DNA of 64,000 nt from Dromiciops gliroides (taxonomy: Eukaryota > Chordata > Mammalia > Microbiotheria > Microbiotheriidae), in NCBI RefSeq assembly GCF_019393635.1, contig NC_057861.1, forward strand, positions 542,944,211-543,008,210. Direction: 5' to 3'. The position numbers and the translations under genes were made by a program. The notes under the pieces are model-generated. The model was given only the letters and a program-made list of their open reading frames with translations. It made no database searches and was not told the origin of the DNA. Positions 33,201 through 44,384 of the stretch are shown here, in pieces; within the stretch, counting starts at the first letter, position 1; the number at the start of each line of letters is the position of its first letter.

Positions 33201-36200
33201 CATCTAGGCTTCAGGCCTTCTTTCTTCAGGCCAGTATCCTTCCCAAAGCCACACTGCCTTTCTATCCTCCTACAAAAGCATGGGGTTCTTCAAATTCCAG
33301 ATTAATTTTCCTAGTTCAACCACAAAGCAAGTTATAAAAACTGTTATAAGACAAACACAGGAACTAGAAAACGAATTGGTCATTAGACATGATCATGTCA
33401 TCCTAACATTTCCTTAATTAGGTCCTGAATGTAATTCTTAATATTTTAACTTACAACTTTCCTTACGAACCAAAGGTTTTTCAGAAGGTCTTAAAATATG
33501 AGGCAATTTAAAGCTTATTAACCACTTTGGTTCCTATCCTTCCATGAAATCAAATAGATATTGAAGAGAAGGAAGTATCAGAACCTGTATTCAGTCTCAA
33601 CAATCTTATATTAGATTTTAAGAAAAAGAAAGAGCCATCGATCCCCAAATCAGAGCAATCTGACAAATTAGGCATAAGTCCAGACAAAAGGGGCTGAGAC
33701 CAAGTGACTGGGAAGTGACAAATATGTTAGAATAAAAAATGGAAGAGACCTTAGCAATTTTCTAGTTCGAACCTTCATTTTATGTAAAATGTTAGGAAAG
33801 TTTAACCTAGACTTTTTTTTTTTTTTTGCGGGCAATGAGGATTAACTGACTTGCCTAGGGTCACACAGCTAGTAAGTGTCAAGTGTCTGAGGCCAGATTT
33901 GAACTCAGGTCCTCCTGAATCCAGGGCTGGTACTTTATCTACTGTGCCACCTAGCTGCCCCCTAACCTAGACATTTTTTTTAAACTATGGCTTCATTTTA
34001 TCTTCCCATAAGTCAAAAAAAATCAACAAAATTATTTTGGACACAAATATTTTACATGCCCAAAAAATCACTCTCATACTACTGAGCTCACCATTAAATC
34101 AACATCTTAATTAAGAGGTAATACCATGTTTTTAAATAATAAAACTAAAGGCCCTTTACTTCCTTGTGGTGAAATTGGTCTGGCTTTCAGTTCCATGATA
34201 CAAAAAGACCTGGATTACTTTACTGACAAGCCGACTGCTTGGGTTTGTTCCCTCCAATGACTACTTGCACAGGAATCTCCAAGGTTGGACTACTAAGCAA
34301 GTCCACAGGAAGAACAGATCAAGTGAATGACTCAGCCATAAAGTAAAGCTTGCCACAAGCCAACAAAGGGGAAAGGAAAATCAAGGCAGAAATGAGCAAC
34401 TGAAGAAGAGCAGGAAGCCATTGGTACGTACCTCCTAAATGCAGAATAAGCAGAGACAGCCAGTCACAGAACAGAAAGGTGATAGTCATAGGCCAGAAGG
34501 AAAACAAGAAGGCACATTTAAACCACTCATTAAGAAATCATAGCCAAACCAAACCAAGAGAAAGTCACAAATAATATGGGAAAATAAAGACACACACATA
34601 AAACTATTTGGAGATAAATGCATTTGCTTCTTCTACAGAAAACTGAGTTGGAATTTTTTATAGAAAATTACTTAACAGTTTTCTGGGATGGATCAATGTA
34701 ACCTGGTATGTTACTTCTCTGCCATTGAGACTTTAAGAGAATAAAATGCCCTTTTTCTGCTGATGCCTCAATTCTGACATGCCACCATTCAAACGAGATT
34801 ACTCACTCTGAAAGTACAACCATCAAGAGCATTATTTTGGCTGAACTGCATTTTTAAAAAAAAGATACTGCCTTTAGATTAGGGGCATTTAACAGGGCTG
34901 AATTAGCAGTAATTCCTATTCTATAGCAATGGGTTAAAGGGGGGGCAGCAATTTATGATTAAACACAAAAAGAAATGCAAAAGAATGACCAATTCTCATA
35001 CTAACCTAATTTCAATAGCCAGCCTTCTCTATCTGGATTAAAAAATGTGTGTGTCAAGTCATTTCCATCATCTTCCGGAATTTTAAATGGCTCATTTTTA
35101 ATACTTTCATATAAATTCTGTAAGGGGGGAAAATGGTAAATTCAGTAAAAATCAAAGAAATGGTTTCTTTATTAGCAGTTAGGAAAATGGAATACATAAT
35201 GCAGAAGAGTTGAAAACTAAGGACAGTTGTACTAATCGCATATTACATTACAATGGAAACCAGTACAGTTGAAGACTTTGACTAAAGGCATGAGAGACAC
35301 AGAGAGGACTTGACTTTAAGCTATCATTGTCACAGTTCTAATACGACTTACCCTCAATAATTCCTCAGGGAGATCCCCACCCTCATTAATGCCTCGGTTC
35401 ATAGATATAAATCGCTCCACTGTTGGTTTATCTCTCACATTGTGGTTGTGGAGGCTGGTGTTTAGCATGATGATTGCAAAAGACAACACATAGCATGTAT
35501 CTGAAACAAATCCAATTAAAACCAGAAAGATCAGAGAGCTACACTGGAAGGCTGGGGAAAAGTTTGCAGCTGGTCTGACACATCCACCTAGGCAGTTAGG
35601 TTCCCAGAAGAATAAAACCATTTTCAAGTCTGAGCTGTGGCTTGAAGGAGAAAGCCTATTCTTATCGGCAAGGCTGGATGATGACCGGTACCTGCAAACA
35701 GGTTGATTCTATAGACTTTTTCTCTTTGCTGGGCCCAGCCCATTAGAAGAGCACAGGTCTTAGAATGTTAAAGAGAGCTTACAGGAAAATCAATTCAGAA
35801 GGGCTAATTCGACTGGACACTGGCCAAACCTGTCCTATCTTGTGGGAGGTAAGATTGAAAGCTGAGGTTCTATATTCTGCCTGGCTCAAAAGTAAACAGG
35901 AATCTATAGAAACCATTGTCACAGAGTACCCAAAGTTCTGGTCAAATCCAGGTTCTCTAAAACCTGAATATGATCTAGAATCAGTATAATTTTTCAATGT
36001 ATGCCTAACTCTCTGTTTCCTTTCAATGATGTATCATTTTAGATAGGTGGAATATATTCAGGGGTAGCTTATATGTATATAGCATAATGTGTAGAAGACA
36101 AGCCAGAGGCATGGTGAATTTTCTTTCCTCTTTTTTTTTTTTCCTGGAGGGGCAATGAATGTTAAGTGATTTGCCCAGGGTCACACAGCAAGTGTAAAGT

Positions 36201-39200
36201 GTTTCAGTCGTATTTGAACTCAGGTCCTCCTGAATCCAGGGCTGGTGCTTTATACACTGTACCACCTAGCTGCCCCTAATTTTTCCTTCCTCTTGTGACT
36301 TCTGGATAAGGTACAAAGTCCTTAGATTTGGTGTAAAGTTCTCACTGTCCCACTAATAAGGCCTTTATTTTCACACACAGAACCTAGACTTTAAAAGGAG
36401 ATTACACAAGCACTTAAATGGACTATTGAAAGGAAAGAGGGGGAAGACACATAGACATGAACTCAGTTCCTTGGAGAGAGGCCAATGCAATCATGGGGCT
36501 CATCCAGAGAACCATATGGCCCCAGGGATGGTAGTGGATGGAGGCAATAGTAGGCTGGCAAGGAGTTCCTGAACCAAGGCCAAGAACCTAGCTCAAGTGG
36601 ATAGCTGTAGGGACCAGAAACTAGGAGCAACAAGGCATAAAACCACGCTAAGCAGGGGCAAACCCAAACTTTGTCCTTTAATAGTCATGTGACTAGCAGC
36701 TTTTCAGATATGCAGAACTGGAGTTGACTCTCTAGTGACCTCAGGTTCTTGACTTGCTTGGGGGTGTGTGTGGGGGGGGAGGGTGATGCAACCCCAGCTC
36801 AGTGCTATGAGCACCTGGAGCAACTGTATACATTTCCTTTTGTGTACTGTTTGGATTACATGGCTGCTGAGGTTCCTTCCAACTCTCAATTCTAGTGATT
36901 CTGTATAGATCCCTTGGGAAGATGGGACTTACCCTAAGTATGGGCGCATTGACTCTCCAGCAACCCTAAGTAATTGCTCCAACATATTTGTGTGGGAAGA
37001 GGGATAGAGGGTACTCAACCACAACAGTACTGTCCCAGTGGGGGAGGAGTTGCTTAACTCACTAGCAACACCAAGTATTGTAAGGAAATTCCACCCAAAT
37101 TAGTACTATAAGTCAGGAGAATGTTATAGGTGCTTGGCAAAAGGTGGGAGCGTTCACTTCAGGCCTAAGAAGTTACCTCTGGAGGGGTTCAGGTTGCAAA
37201 TGCAGCCATTCACAATGCACTGTCCATGACTATGGCCTGATTAAGAGAGTCTGAACCTTTACTCAGAAATCCTCAGGAGTATACATGTGGGGCTGGGTGG
37301 TGCTCCAAGATGTGTGTTAGACTAAGTCCCCAAGAGAGTGTAGATGATTCGTAAGTGCTTCTGGAATAACAGCAGGTATTTGGTATAGAATAGGTAATCT
37401 TCAGACTCCCTGGCTCACTGGCATACTATTATAGCACATGGAACAGCTAGGCTCTTCATCAAAGTGCCTTGCAGCATTCTCTGTAGTGAAGTAAAATGTA
37501 AAGAACTCAGTATTTATGATGAACCAACCAGAAAAATGCATCTTGCTCCTGATTACATGAAGCCTAAAAAGCAAAAAGAGCAGGTACAAAAAAGCGATCC
37601 TAGAATTAATTAACATAGATTATACTTAAGCTAAGTTTGTGTTCAGTACAAAAAGGAGGGAATGTAAAATAATATTGGGCTAGTATCTTGGTCCAAAGGT
37701 TATTTGTTTCTAACTGAATCAGTACTTAATCAGATTCTGAGGGGGAAAAGTGTTATTCTCAAATGCTTTTGTGATCCTTATCCAAGGCCTAACTAGTTTC
37801 TGAAGGAAAATTTTGTTGGTTGTTCTTCATTCTTGAAGAGGAGCATGACAGATGTCATGACTTGCGCTTAATTGGATTTAAGTGATGGAGGGCTATGAAA
37901 AGTCACCAGCCTCACTCTCTCTTCTGGAGCCATCTGGGAACAATGGCAAGATATATTATCAGGACAACTGAAGATGGACCTAGATGTTTAAGGGAATTGG
38001 GGTTAAGTGACTTGCCCAGGTTCACATAGCTAGTAAGTATCTGAGATGACATTTGAAGTCAGATCCTCCCAACTTCAGGGCCAGTGCTCTGTTCACTGCG
38101 CCACCTAGCTGTCCCTAAAGGAAAACAGTCAAAGTTTAGGAAGCAATCCTGAAAATGGAAGGATGGCCAAATGAAGAACAGAAGCTTCTTTTTATTAATG
38201 CACCTAATAAAAGTTACTACTTCTCTACCCTTGACTATAATACTGAAGAGTTCAAAGCAGACAGATCATCTCCAACTCTACCTTCCAACATTAACATTTC
38301 TGTAGTTCTGTTTGATAAACCAAAATTGAACTTTGTAACCCACTTTAATCTTAACTCTGAAATTCTACCTCATTTCTAATTACTACAGCTTATAAATATA
38401 AATAATAATAACATTAATAATAATAATTAGCCCTTAAGTAGCACATTAAAAATTTCCAATGTGTACTACATATATTATTTCATTTGATCCTCAAAACCAC
38501 CCTAGGAAGTAGGTGTTATTGTTATCTTCATTTTACAGATGAAGAAACTGAGGCTGAAAAAGAGTAAGTGATTTGCTCAAGATACTCTATTAAGTGTCTG
38601 AGGCAGGATTTAAACTTGGTTTTTCCTCACTACAAGTTACTTGAATTCTAATGAAGAAGATGGGACTCCACCTTTTGGAATTTTCTGTCTCTCTGTCTCT
38701 CTCCCTCTCCCTCTCCCTTTCCTTCTCCTCCTTCTCCCTTCCTCCTGCTTGGACAGGCTTGTGTTAAATAAAAGGAGCAGAGTGATGAATTTTTCTTCCA
38801 TAGAGGGCAGAGGCTGATCAATAGGTGTGAAAAAATTATTATTTCTCTCTTGTATTTAATGACTAATTACTGAATCAGAACCAAGGTTTTTCTCCTCTCC
38901 TACTTCTTCATCCAGAAATCAACAAGTGTGGGAAATCTTAAGCAGAGATTTATCCAGGCCATGATCTAATCAGACAGTAAAAGAAATTCTAAGTTTAGGC
39001 TAATGGTTGCCTTCCTGCTTAGTGTGTTTGCTCAGACAGGTCTGAGAAACTGTGGATCCTCCCACAGTCAGGTGATATGGAAACAGATCATTTTTGAGAA
39101 AAATTTGGTTGACCCAAGTCATGTACCCCCAGACTCTCATAATGCCCACCCTCTCACTGTAATATTCATTCTCTCATTAATTGTTAACCAATCAGTGTTG

Positions 39201-42200
39201 ACTGCCACCCTAAGGAACACATGCTCTTACAAGGGCATATAAGCTGTAAGCCTACTGCCATAACGGGTTTTTGATCTAAGAGAGATAACCAAATGACCAT
39301 CGTTTTATTAAAATGTTGGCATTATTAATAAAATGATTAAATTACCCAGAAACTATATCTCTTGAATTTAAAAAAATGCCACATAGGAAAAGGAAATCAG
39401 TTTTACTGCTAATGGGCCTAAGTACAAGTGTTTTGAATTTTCTGTTGAATGAAAAAAAATTCTTTAATTGATGTTTTCTCAGTCTGAGTGTCTGCATGGA
39501 AGCCAAGGGTCCTTTCCCTTTGTATTTGTGTGGCAATCTAGACAAAAGCTAATGCTGATATTCTCAGGGGAAACTCTTGGTGAAGACACAAGCCCAAGAA
39601 ATATTTGTGGGAGAAACCCTCAAGACTGAACATGAAGTACTGAGCTTCAGTAATGAGCCGCAGGATACAGGAAGTAATGTTGAACTGAATTTAGCTCAAT
39701 CTCTTCTAGGTTGTGTTATATTAATGTTAACAAAGGAACTGAGAGGAAGATCTAAAAAACACTATCACTCACCTGTAGATTGGAAGACTCCGGGGTTGCA
39801 GAGACAGTAGCGTGAAGCAAAAGCTTCCATCATGCGATCAATTTTTTGAGCCTCCCCTGGAAGTCTGAAACTCCACAGAAACTGCCTGAAAAAAACCCCA
39901 CAAAGTAGTAGATGATCCTGTTGAAAATTTTAGAAAAATATACATACAAACATGCCTTGAGACTTGCTCACATTTACACAAGTAGGAAGCATCAGAGGTA
40001 TTTGAACCCGGGTCCTCTAACTCTAGAGCCAGCACTCTTCCCTGTAAACATCATTACTCAATCCAATCAGCACATGACTGCATTGCTGAGACTGTAGAAG
40101 AAAAATACAAACATTCTTCCAATCAGACACAAGGAAAGAGTAACGCCAACTATGAGGATCTCAAAAAGATCGTTCTTTCTGACTATTGATGCCACTAGCA
40201 CTGATTCATGAGAGAAAGAAATAGGGAGCAATGTAACTTATGCACAAGAGGTATCATGATCATTTTAATTTCAAAATTTTATCAAAATCAAAGTTTCATG
40301 ACTGAGGTGACTGATACTAGAGGAGAGGGGTCAGAAACAGGGTGATGGAGATATTTTAATCTCCAAAATGAATCTAGTCACACTATCAGTAGAGGTTGAA
40401 TGCACGTTAGCATCTGCATTATCAAAAACAAAGAGGATAGGGATCTTGGGTGATTTCCCTTTTAGCACAGATCACAATTTTGGTCAATATGGAGCAAGAT
40501 TCTCACAAAATGTAACTTACTACCTGGAAACAAACTATTTACATAGGGAAGGTGTACTGAGATAGTGCAGAATAATACATCAGCAGAACACTAGTGTGTT
40601 CATCATATCTGTTGTTACCTAGTTACCATACATATTTCCTAAAAATAGTATTACCCCCCGTGTAAAATAAATAACCAAAAAACAAAATAAAGATTTTTTT
40701 CCACTACTAATCTCCACGTTTCTCTTCAAAAACTGAAGATAAGGTGAAACCCTAAAAAGAAAATTTATAATATTGCATTTAGAATAATTTAAAGATAAAA
40801 TAACATATTTACCTTAAAGCTTGTACAAGGTTGAGATCAGCAAACTCATGGAGTTCAACAAAAGCTTGAAGAACTTTAATATTAAATTCATCTCTAGGAA
40901 AGAAAGCCTATGATGAGAAAGTAGTTCTGAGACTTCACCTTTTTCTTTTCTTTGAAAATATACTTCCTACGTGTCTAAAAGCAGGAAAGAAATGAAAACA
41001 GCTTCTATTCACCAGGCAGAACCTTCACATATATTTTTCAAAAGTTTTTCTTTACTGTACATCATGGTTTTTAATGTTAATTTCCCTTTAAAATAACTGA
41101 ACTTAGATCATATGGTACAAATCACAACACCTTGAAGAATTGCCTATGCCCAAATACTCCCAAACCCTAGTTGGCAGGAAAGTTTTCTGAAGTGAATCAG
41201 CCTCTATAAGAGAAACAACATCTTAAAGTTAATTAATTTTTTAACAAGATGGAGGCATAATTATAAAATTATATAAATGTGACAAAATATAAGTGAGTAA
41301 AACAGAAACCAGGTGACTCAACTAGATTTGCAACCTAACACTGTTGCCTGAGGCCAAAGACGGCGCCTTACATTTAGGCTCAGAGCAATTAGGGCAAGTT
41401 GCAGACACATCACAGAAGTAAAATGCTGCAGATCAACTTCTACACCAAAGTTGGAATTGGCCTTAATTAAAGGCTACACAGTGTCTGGTGCAATATGGAG
41501 AGATACAAGCTATAAAATTCAGGTTCAAATAGTTTAACAGCAGAAAACCATGTAACTTATATTCACTAGAATACTAGATAAGGCATAAAGAGTTTAAAAT
41601 AGAGTGCTTGCTAATTAGAGTACACTCAAGATATTTTTATATAAACACTCCACATGTTAAGGTACAAAATTAATGATTGCACTCTCATAGAATAACAATA
41701 AAGTGCCTTAAAAGTGTTAAAACATTTTTATATGGGGTTAGGGAAATGTACCTAGAGTTTTCTATTAACATTACTTAAGTAAGACTCTCCTACATGTCTC
41801 ACAAAGAAATCTTGATGACTCTATTCCTGTTGGTATAATTAGTGTAACACTGCATAGGGTTTCACTTTTGTTTCATGTTGGTTTTAGAGTTGTTGTTTAG
41901 GGGCTCTGTCCAACTTGTATATAACAGACACTGCCTCAAGGGAGTCCTCTCAGAAGTTGTTCTCTAAGAGGGGAATGTAAGGAAATCTCTCTATCAGAGA
42001 CCTAGAAAGCTTGGCCCTATGATTGATCCAAGAGTAACAGAGTCCTTGCAGGAAATATTATAGGAAATGCGGCCAAAACCAAGTTTTAGCTATTGCATTA
42101 GGGATTCATATGGCTCTATAAATTGAACTCACAATACAAAAGTCAGATTCATATTTGTTACTCAGGAACTCCAGAGAAATGAAGAGTACAACTAGTATTC

Positions 42201-44361
42201 CTAAGTGCACTTATGTACCCAGTTCTATCTTGTAGCTGAGAATTCCTGCTCTTTGAATCTTAGGCTCAAAAGGAAGACGAAACAGTCAGGTAAGAGGTCA
42301 ACTCTTAGGAGTTTAGTTTTGCAAAAAGTTGGAGATACCAGCCCTCACCTTTTCAGGTTTCCTTATTGCCTCTCTCCAAGAATGTTCACAAGACTAACTA
42401 GAAGAAAAATCCTTACAATGCAAAGCTTTGGAGACATCTTAAAAACTGATGAAAAAGAGAATGAATAGGGAAGGGAGAGATGAACTTTGCAAAGAAAGCT
42501 TAAATATAAAGCATTTCCAGAAAAATCAGTAGTCTTTTAGTGAGATTCATCTCAAATCAGCTACCTCAAAAGGCTACCTATTTCACTTGGACCTACCAGA
42601 AATGCACCAAAATAAGGGTATTCTGGGTATTTATTCCCTCCTCTATCTCAGCTAATAAAGATTTTGTTTTAAGACACATTAGGTATATAAGGCTGGAACA
42701 CAGAGCAGCTCACAGCCTGTACCTCTTCGAATTAGCAACTAAGAGCTAGAAGATTTAATAGGAGTGATGACAGTAAAAACATCAACTTCACCTCTTATCA
42801 TCCCTTCCTCTAGCTAAAATAGCAGAGTTCTTTACTTTCATTCTCCCTTTCTGCCTTCACAGGTGCATCCAAACCACAGCCACACATACTGGTTCTGAAA
42901 ATATTTCCTTTGGATTTTCATTCAGTTTTCCAAAGGATTACTGGGCACTTATTCATTTTGTGCTAATGATTTTAGAGGTGGCTCCCTCATTATAACCATC
43001 TACAAGAAGGGTTCCAGGAAGCTCCATAGGGGGAAAAAGTAGCAGGGGTTGGTCTTCTCAGCAGGAATGATATACTTATGTCACTGACATTAGTGAAATT
43101 CTGTGTTTTGAATGATATTACCCTGAAGCTACAAAATTTTTACAGGATTTCAGGCAGCTACTAAGTAAGCTAGCAGTTCAAGAAAAGGTCCCAGTAATCC
43201 TTTAGACCTAAAAGAGTTTTTAGACTGAAGACTTATTTTTGCTTAGTTTTACTTTAGTAAATAGTCTTGGTAATAGTAAATAGTCTTGGGACTGTGAGAT
43301 TACATATAATAAAAATGCCACTTTTAAAATAGGAATGCATCTGTTATATACAATTAATTTAATTTATAGAGTTCCACAAATGTAATAAGATTACCATGAA
43401 ATAGCCTGTGGGGCAGGACTGAGAGCATATTACATAGGGCTTGCACTATGCGCCTCATAAAAACATATTTAGCTTATTCAAGCATTTTAAATAAAAAGCT
43501 AGAAACATTCAGACTACATTTTTAGGGGGTTATTTTTTAAGCCTACTTTCTTGTGTTCATGAAAAAGTCTGTTCTAACCATCTTCAAAAGGGATTTGAGG
43601 TCCCATCCTAACATTCATCAACATTAATGGAAGGTTGAGAAAGTAAACAGAATCCAAAAGGGAATGGGTGGGGAGTAGGGGAAAGAATATAAATCTGGCC
43701 AGTTGATTCTTCTTTTTAAAAACTAATAATAACTACCCTCTCTTATTTTAATCTTCAAAAGGGCATAGTGGCTAAAAATCTTGGTGATGGTCACCACAAA
43801 TTCCTATTTCTAGGCAAATGAACAAACAGGATTGCAAAGCTTTCCAAGACTTAGAAAAGAACACCAACATTTGCCTTACTGAAGCCTCCTCAGTAGAAGA
43901 TTCTAAAGGGCACTAATGGTATTCTGCCTAAATTTCAGGACACCCATTAGGCCATCCCCAGTTTCCCTTATTCACCTAAGGACAAGGAAGAAAAAAATAA
44001 TCTGCTCAGGTCACTCATAGTACTGGTACATAGCTGGAAGGAGAGTCTAAGAGTCATCAGATTTAACAGATTGATCTATGGGTAATTAATTTTTTTAAAC
44101 GCCAAAAGAGAGCAAGAATAACTCTTAACAGAGAAGCAATATCTGCCCCAGAATCCATGACAGAATGTATACTATGTAGAACCTGAAGTGAAGTATGCAA
44201 TAATTCTGAAAAAATATGACTTCTCCTTCTCCTTTCACTCACCTTTCACCGAGATAGTCCCCAATTACAGTTTTATTTAGTCCTTCTCCTTTATAAAGGA
44301 ACTGGGCTATGTCTTCTGGGGTACTCTGCAGCAGGTCATTTTCTATAAGAAACTGAATTCC
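27214..44361 (-). CDS. CYTH3: CYTH3 (cytohesin-3/GRP1) Sec7 and PH domains, 8 coding exons
   Basis: Minus-strand exons in transcript order: 44361..44243, 40893..40813, 39885..39773, 35500..35352, 35117..35006, 28165..28089, 27957..27886, 27738..27584, 27286..27214 (the 27286 exon ends the frame; nine segments counting it, eight internal joins). All phases join cleanly with GT/AG. Cytohesin-3 is a cytoplasmic guanine-nucleotide exchange factor for ARF1/ARF6, recruited to the plasma membrane by PI(3,4,5)P3. The Sec7 domain spans [12 protein letters not shown] to [10 protein letters not shown] with the catalytic Glu in FRLPGEAQK; the PH domain spans [18 protein letters not shown] to [11 protein letters not shown]; the tail ends [14 protein letters not shown]. 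This C-terminus distinguishes CYTH3 from CYTH1, CYTH2 and CYTH4. The ~70-residue N-terminal coiled coil is not in the window. Confidence 0.96.
27584..27738 (-). CDS. CYTH3: CYTH3 exon: PH domain C-terminal half
   Basis: 155 nt, reading [20 protein letters not shown] then [20 protein letters not shown] and [11 protein letters not shown] plus two bases. The acceptor is TTTTTACCCAG and the donor GTGAGT. It differs from human by T for S and I for M near the end. Confidence 0.96.
27886..27957 (-). CDS. CYTH3: CYTH3 exon: PH domain
   Basis: 72 nt, exactly 24 codons, reading [20 protein letters not shown] then PRKP, between acceptor CTTGTAG and donor GTAAGT. Confidence 0.95.
28089..28165 (-). CDS. 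CYTH3: CYTH3 exon: PH domain phosphoinositide pocket
   Basis: 77 nt, reading (G)[20 protein letters not shown] then FEYTT. Lys and Arg of [10 protein letters not shown] contact PI(3,4,5)P3 in GRP1. Joined directly to the previous exon it gives the diglycine form (LGGRVK), the high-affinity PI(3,4,5)P3 version. Confidence 0.95.
28735..28880 (+). repeat. short L1 3' UTR fragment
   Basis: TTGGACATGGCAGATTTGTT to CTGAAAATAAAATTGAGTAA matches the 3' UTR at 12838..12945. A possible duplication around AATTATCCCYTTA lies at ~28707 and ~28888. Confidence 0.6.
29065..29330 (-). repeat. possible LINE 3' UTR scrap (antisense)
   Basis: TTAAAATAAATTTTAAGAAC followed by CCTAAGAAAGCCATCCCATA resembles a marsupial LINE 3' UTR type known to me only from memory. 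Low confidence. Confidence 0.35.
30723..31010 (+). repeat. full-length CORE-SINE/MIR-type repeat with L2-like tail
   Basis: tRNA-like head AGAGTGGATAGAATGCTGGG, core TAGCTGTGTGACCCTGGGGA, TTTCTTCATCTGTAAAATGG, and tail CACAGTGCCCAGCATGTAGT. The last part holds a tandem duplication of CTATAAAAATGCTAGCTG (30959..30996). Confidence 0.8.
31166..31318 (+). repeat. tRNA-derived marsupial SINE
   Basis: Near-consensus copy ending CAACTGCCTCAGC plus an (AAAAC)n tail. It lies immediately upstream of a 7SL-like copy. Confidence 0.92.
31333..31616 (+). pseudogene. 7SL RNA-derived retrocopy including the S domain
   Basis: The head GGCTGGGAGTTGTGGTGCAC and GGGGAGGCTGAGGCTGGTGG are the 7SL Alu domain. Unlike Alu or B1, the central S domain is still recognisable: CAGGTGTCTGCACTAAGTCT, GGACTACTAGGCTGCCCAAG, GGGCAGGGTCAAAGTGCCC, then CTGCACTTCTAGCCTGGGCA and AGTCTC at the end, matching 7SL RNA order over ~285 nt. 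Diverged at many places; a CAG/CAA-rich tail follows. Probably a retrotransposed pseudogene of the signal-recognition-particle RNA rather than an active gene. Confidence 0.85.
31640..33810 (-). other. CYTH3 intron, unique sequence
   Basis: No gene is seen. A poly(C) run with flanking C-rich sequence lies at 32578..32599, and a MIR-like scrap (ATGGAAGAGACCTTAGCAAT) at 33737..33812. Confidence 0.5.
33813..33962 (-). repeat. tRNA-derived marsupial SINE (antisense)
   Basis: Poly(T) at left; duplication TAACCTAGAC at 33803..33812 and 33963..33972. Confidence 0.93.
35006..35117 (-). CDS. CYTH3: CYTH3 exon: Sec7-PH linker and PH strand 1
   Basis: 112 nt, reading [20 protein letters not shown] then [17 protein letters not shown] plus the first base of Gly. 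The [11 protein letters not shown] linker autoinhibits Sec7 in cytohesins (family knowledge). The donor is GTTAGT. Confidence 0.95.
35352..35500 (-). CDS. CYTH3: CYTH3 exon: Sec7 ARF-binding part
   Basis: 149 nt, reading [20 protein letters not shown] then [20 protein letters not shown] and [10 protein letters not shown]. This holds the Sec7 hydrophobic groove motif ([12 protein letters not shown]). It differs from human at TVERFIS (human TAERFIA). The acceptor is TTGTTTCAG and the donor GTAAGT. Confidence 0.96.
36131..36276 (-). repeat. tRNA-derived marsupial SINE (antisense)
   Basis: Poly(T) at left, SINE body to CACCTAGCTGCCCC; imperfect duplication AATTTTCTTTCCTCTT / AATTTTTCCTTCCTCTT. 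Confidence 0.9.
36294..37808 (-). other. CYTH3 intron, unclassified
   Basis: Unique-looking sequence; a MIR-like end (GGTTCCTTCCAACTCTCAAT) at 36870..36890. No gene is seen. Confidence 0.45.
37809..38116 (-). repeat. long composite marsupial SINE (antisense)
   Basis: A 180-bp block (CTTCATTCTTGAAGAGGAGC, GTCATGACTTGCGCTTAATT, GAGCCATCTGGGAACAATGG) joins directly to the usual SINE body (GGGGTTAAGTGACTTGCCCA to CACCTAGCTGTCCC). I recall this long form as recurrent in marsupial genomes, so the join is probably part of the family, not a chance event. Confidence 0.75.
38440..38645 (-). repeat. MIR-like SINE (antisense, old)
   Basis: CATTTGATCCTCAAAACCAC, CATTTTACAGATGAAGAAAC and GTAAGTGATTTGCTCAAGAT are MIR landmarks in reverse orientation. 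Confidence 0.7.
38745..39335 (+). mobile_element. possible solo LTR of an endogenous retrovirus (fossil)
   Basis: About 0.6 kb with LTR-like order on the + strand: an AT-rich U3-like part, a CCAAT box (TTAACCAATCAGTG), a TATA-like CATATAAGC, and a region with a possible poly(A) signal near 39305. No internal viral genes adjoin it. Its ends are not certain and no duplication was confirmed. It is old and broken. Confidence 0.3.
39773..39885 (-). CDS. CYTH3: CYTH3 exon: Sec7 domain with catalytic glutamate
   Basis: 113 nt, reading [20 protein letters not shown] then [18 protein letters not shown] on the minus strand. The Glu in LPGEAQ is the 'glutamic finger' that Sec7 proteins use to expel GDP from ARF. 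The acceptor is TTTTTTTCAG and the donor GTGAGT. Confidence 0.96.
40813..40893 (-). CDS. CYTH3: CYTH3 exon: Sec7 domain
   Basis: 81 nt, reading [18 protein letters not shown] then ADLNLVQAL on the minus strand, between acceptor TTTCCTAG and donor GTAAAT. It is identical to the human protein over this stretch as I recall it. Confidence 0.95.
40900..44242 (-). other. CYTH3: CYTH3 intron, unique sequence
   Basis: Between the exons at 40893 and 44243. No SINE or LINE is recognised by eye, in sharp contrast to the intron beyond 44.4 kb. A tandem duplication of TAGTAAATAGTCTTGG lies at about 43256..43290. Confidence 0.5.
44243..44361 (-). CDS. CYTH3: CYTH3 exon: start of Sec7 domain
   Basis: On the minus strand, after acceptor CCTCTTCAG, it reads [12 protein letters not shown] then [20 protein letters not shown] and IGDYLGE and ends at donor GTGAGT. 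It is 119 nt and leaves AG for the next exon. It matches human cytohesin-3 residues after MDPKK almost perfectly (STPEDIA versus SSPEDVA). Confidence 0.95.
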
Positions 44362-44384
44362 CTGAAGAGGAACATAAGAGAGAA

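Larger units (their letters stand above)
28166..35005 (-). other. CYTH3: CYTH3 intron (6.8 kb) between PH strand 1 and the PH pocket exon
   Basis: This intron separates LLKLG from GRVKTW. In cytohesins a 3-nt microexon that adds a third glycine is alternatively included here (family knowledge). I could not locate it by eye. It holds an L1 3' scrap, a CORE-SINE, one short SINE, a 7SL copy and another SINE. Confidence 0.7.
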
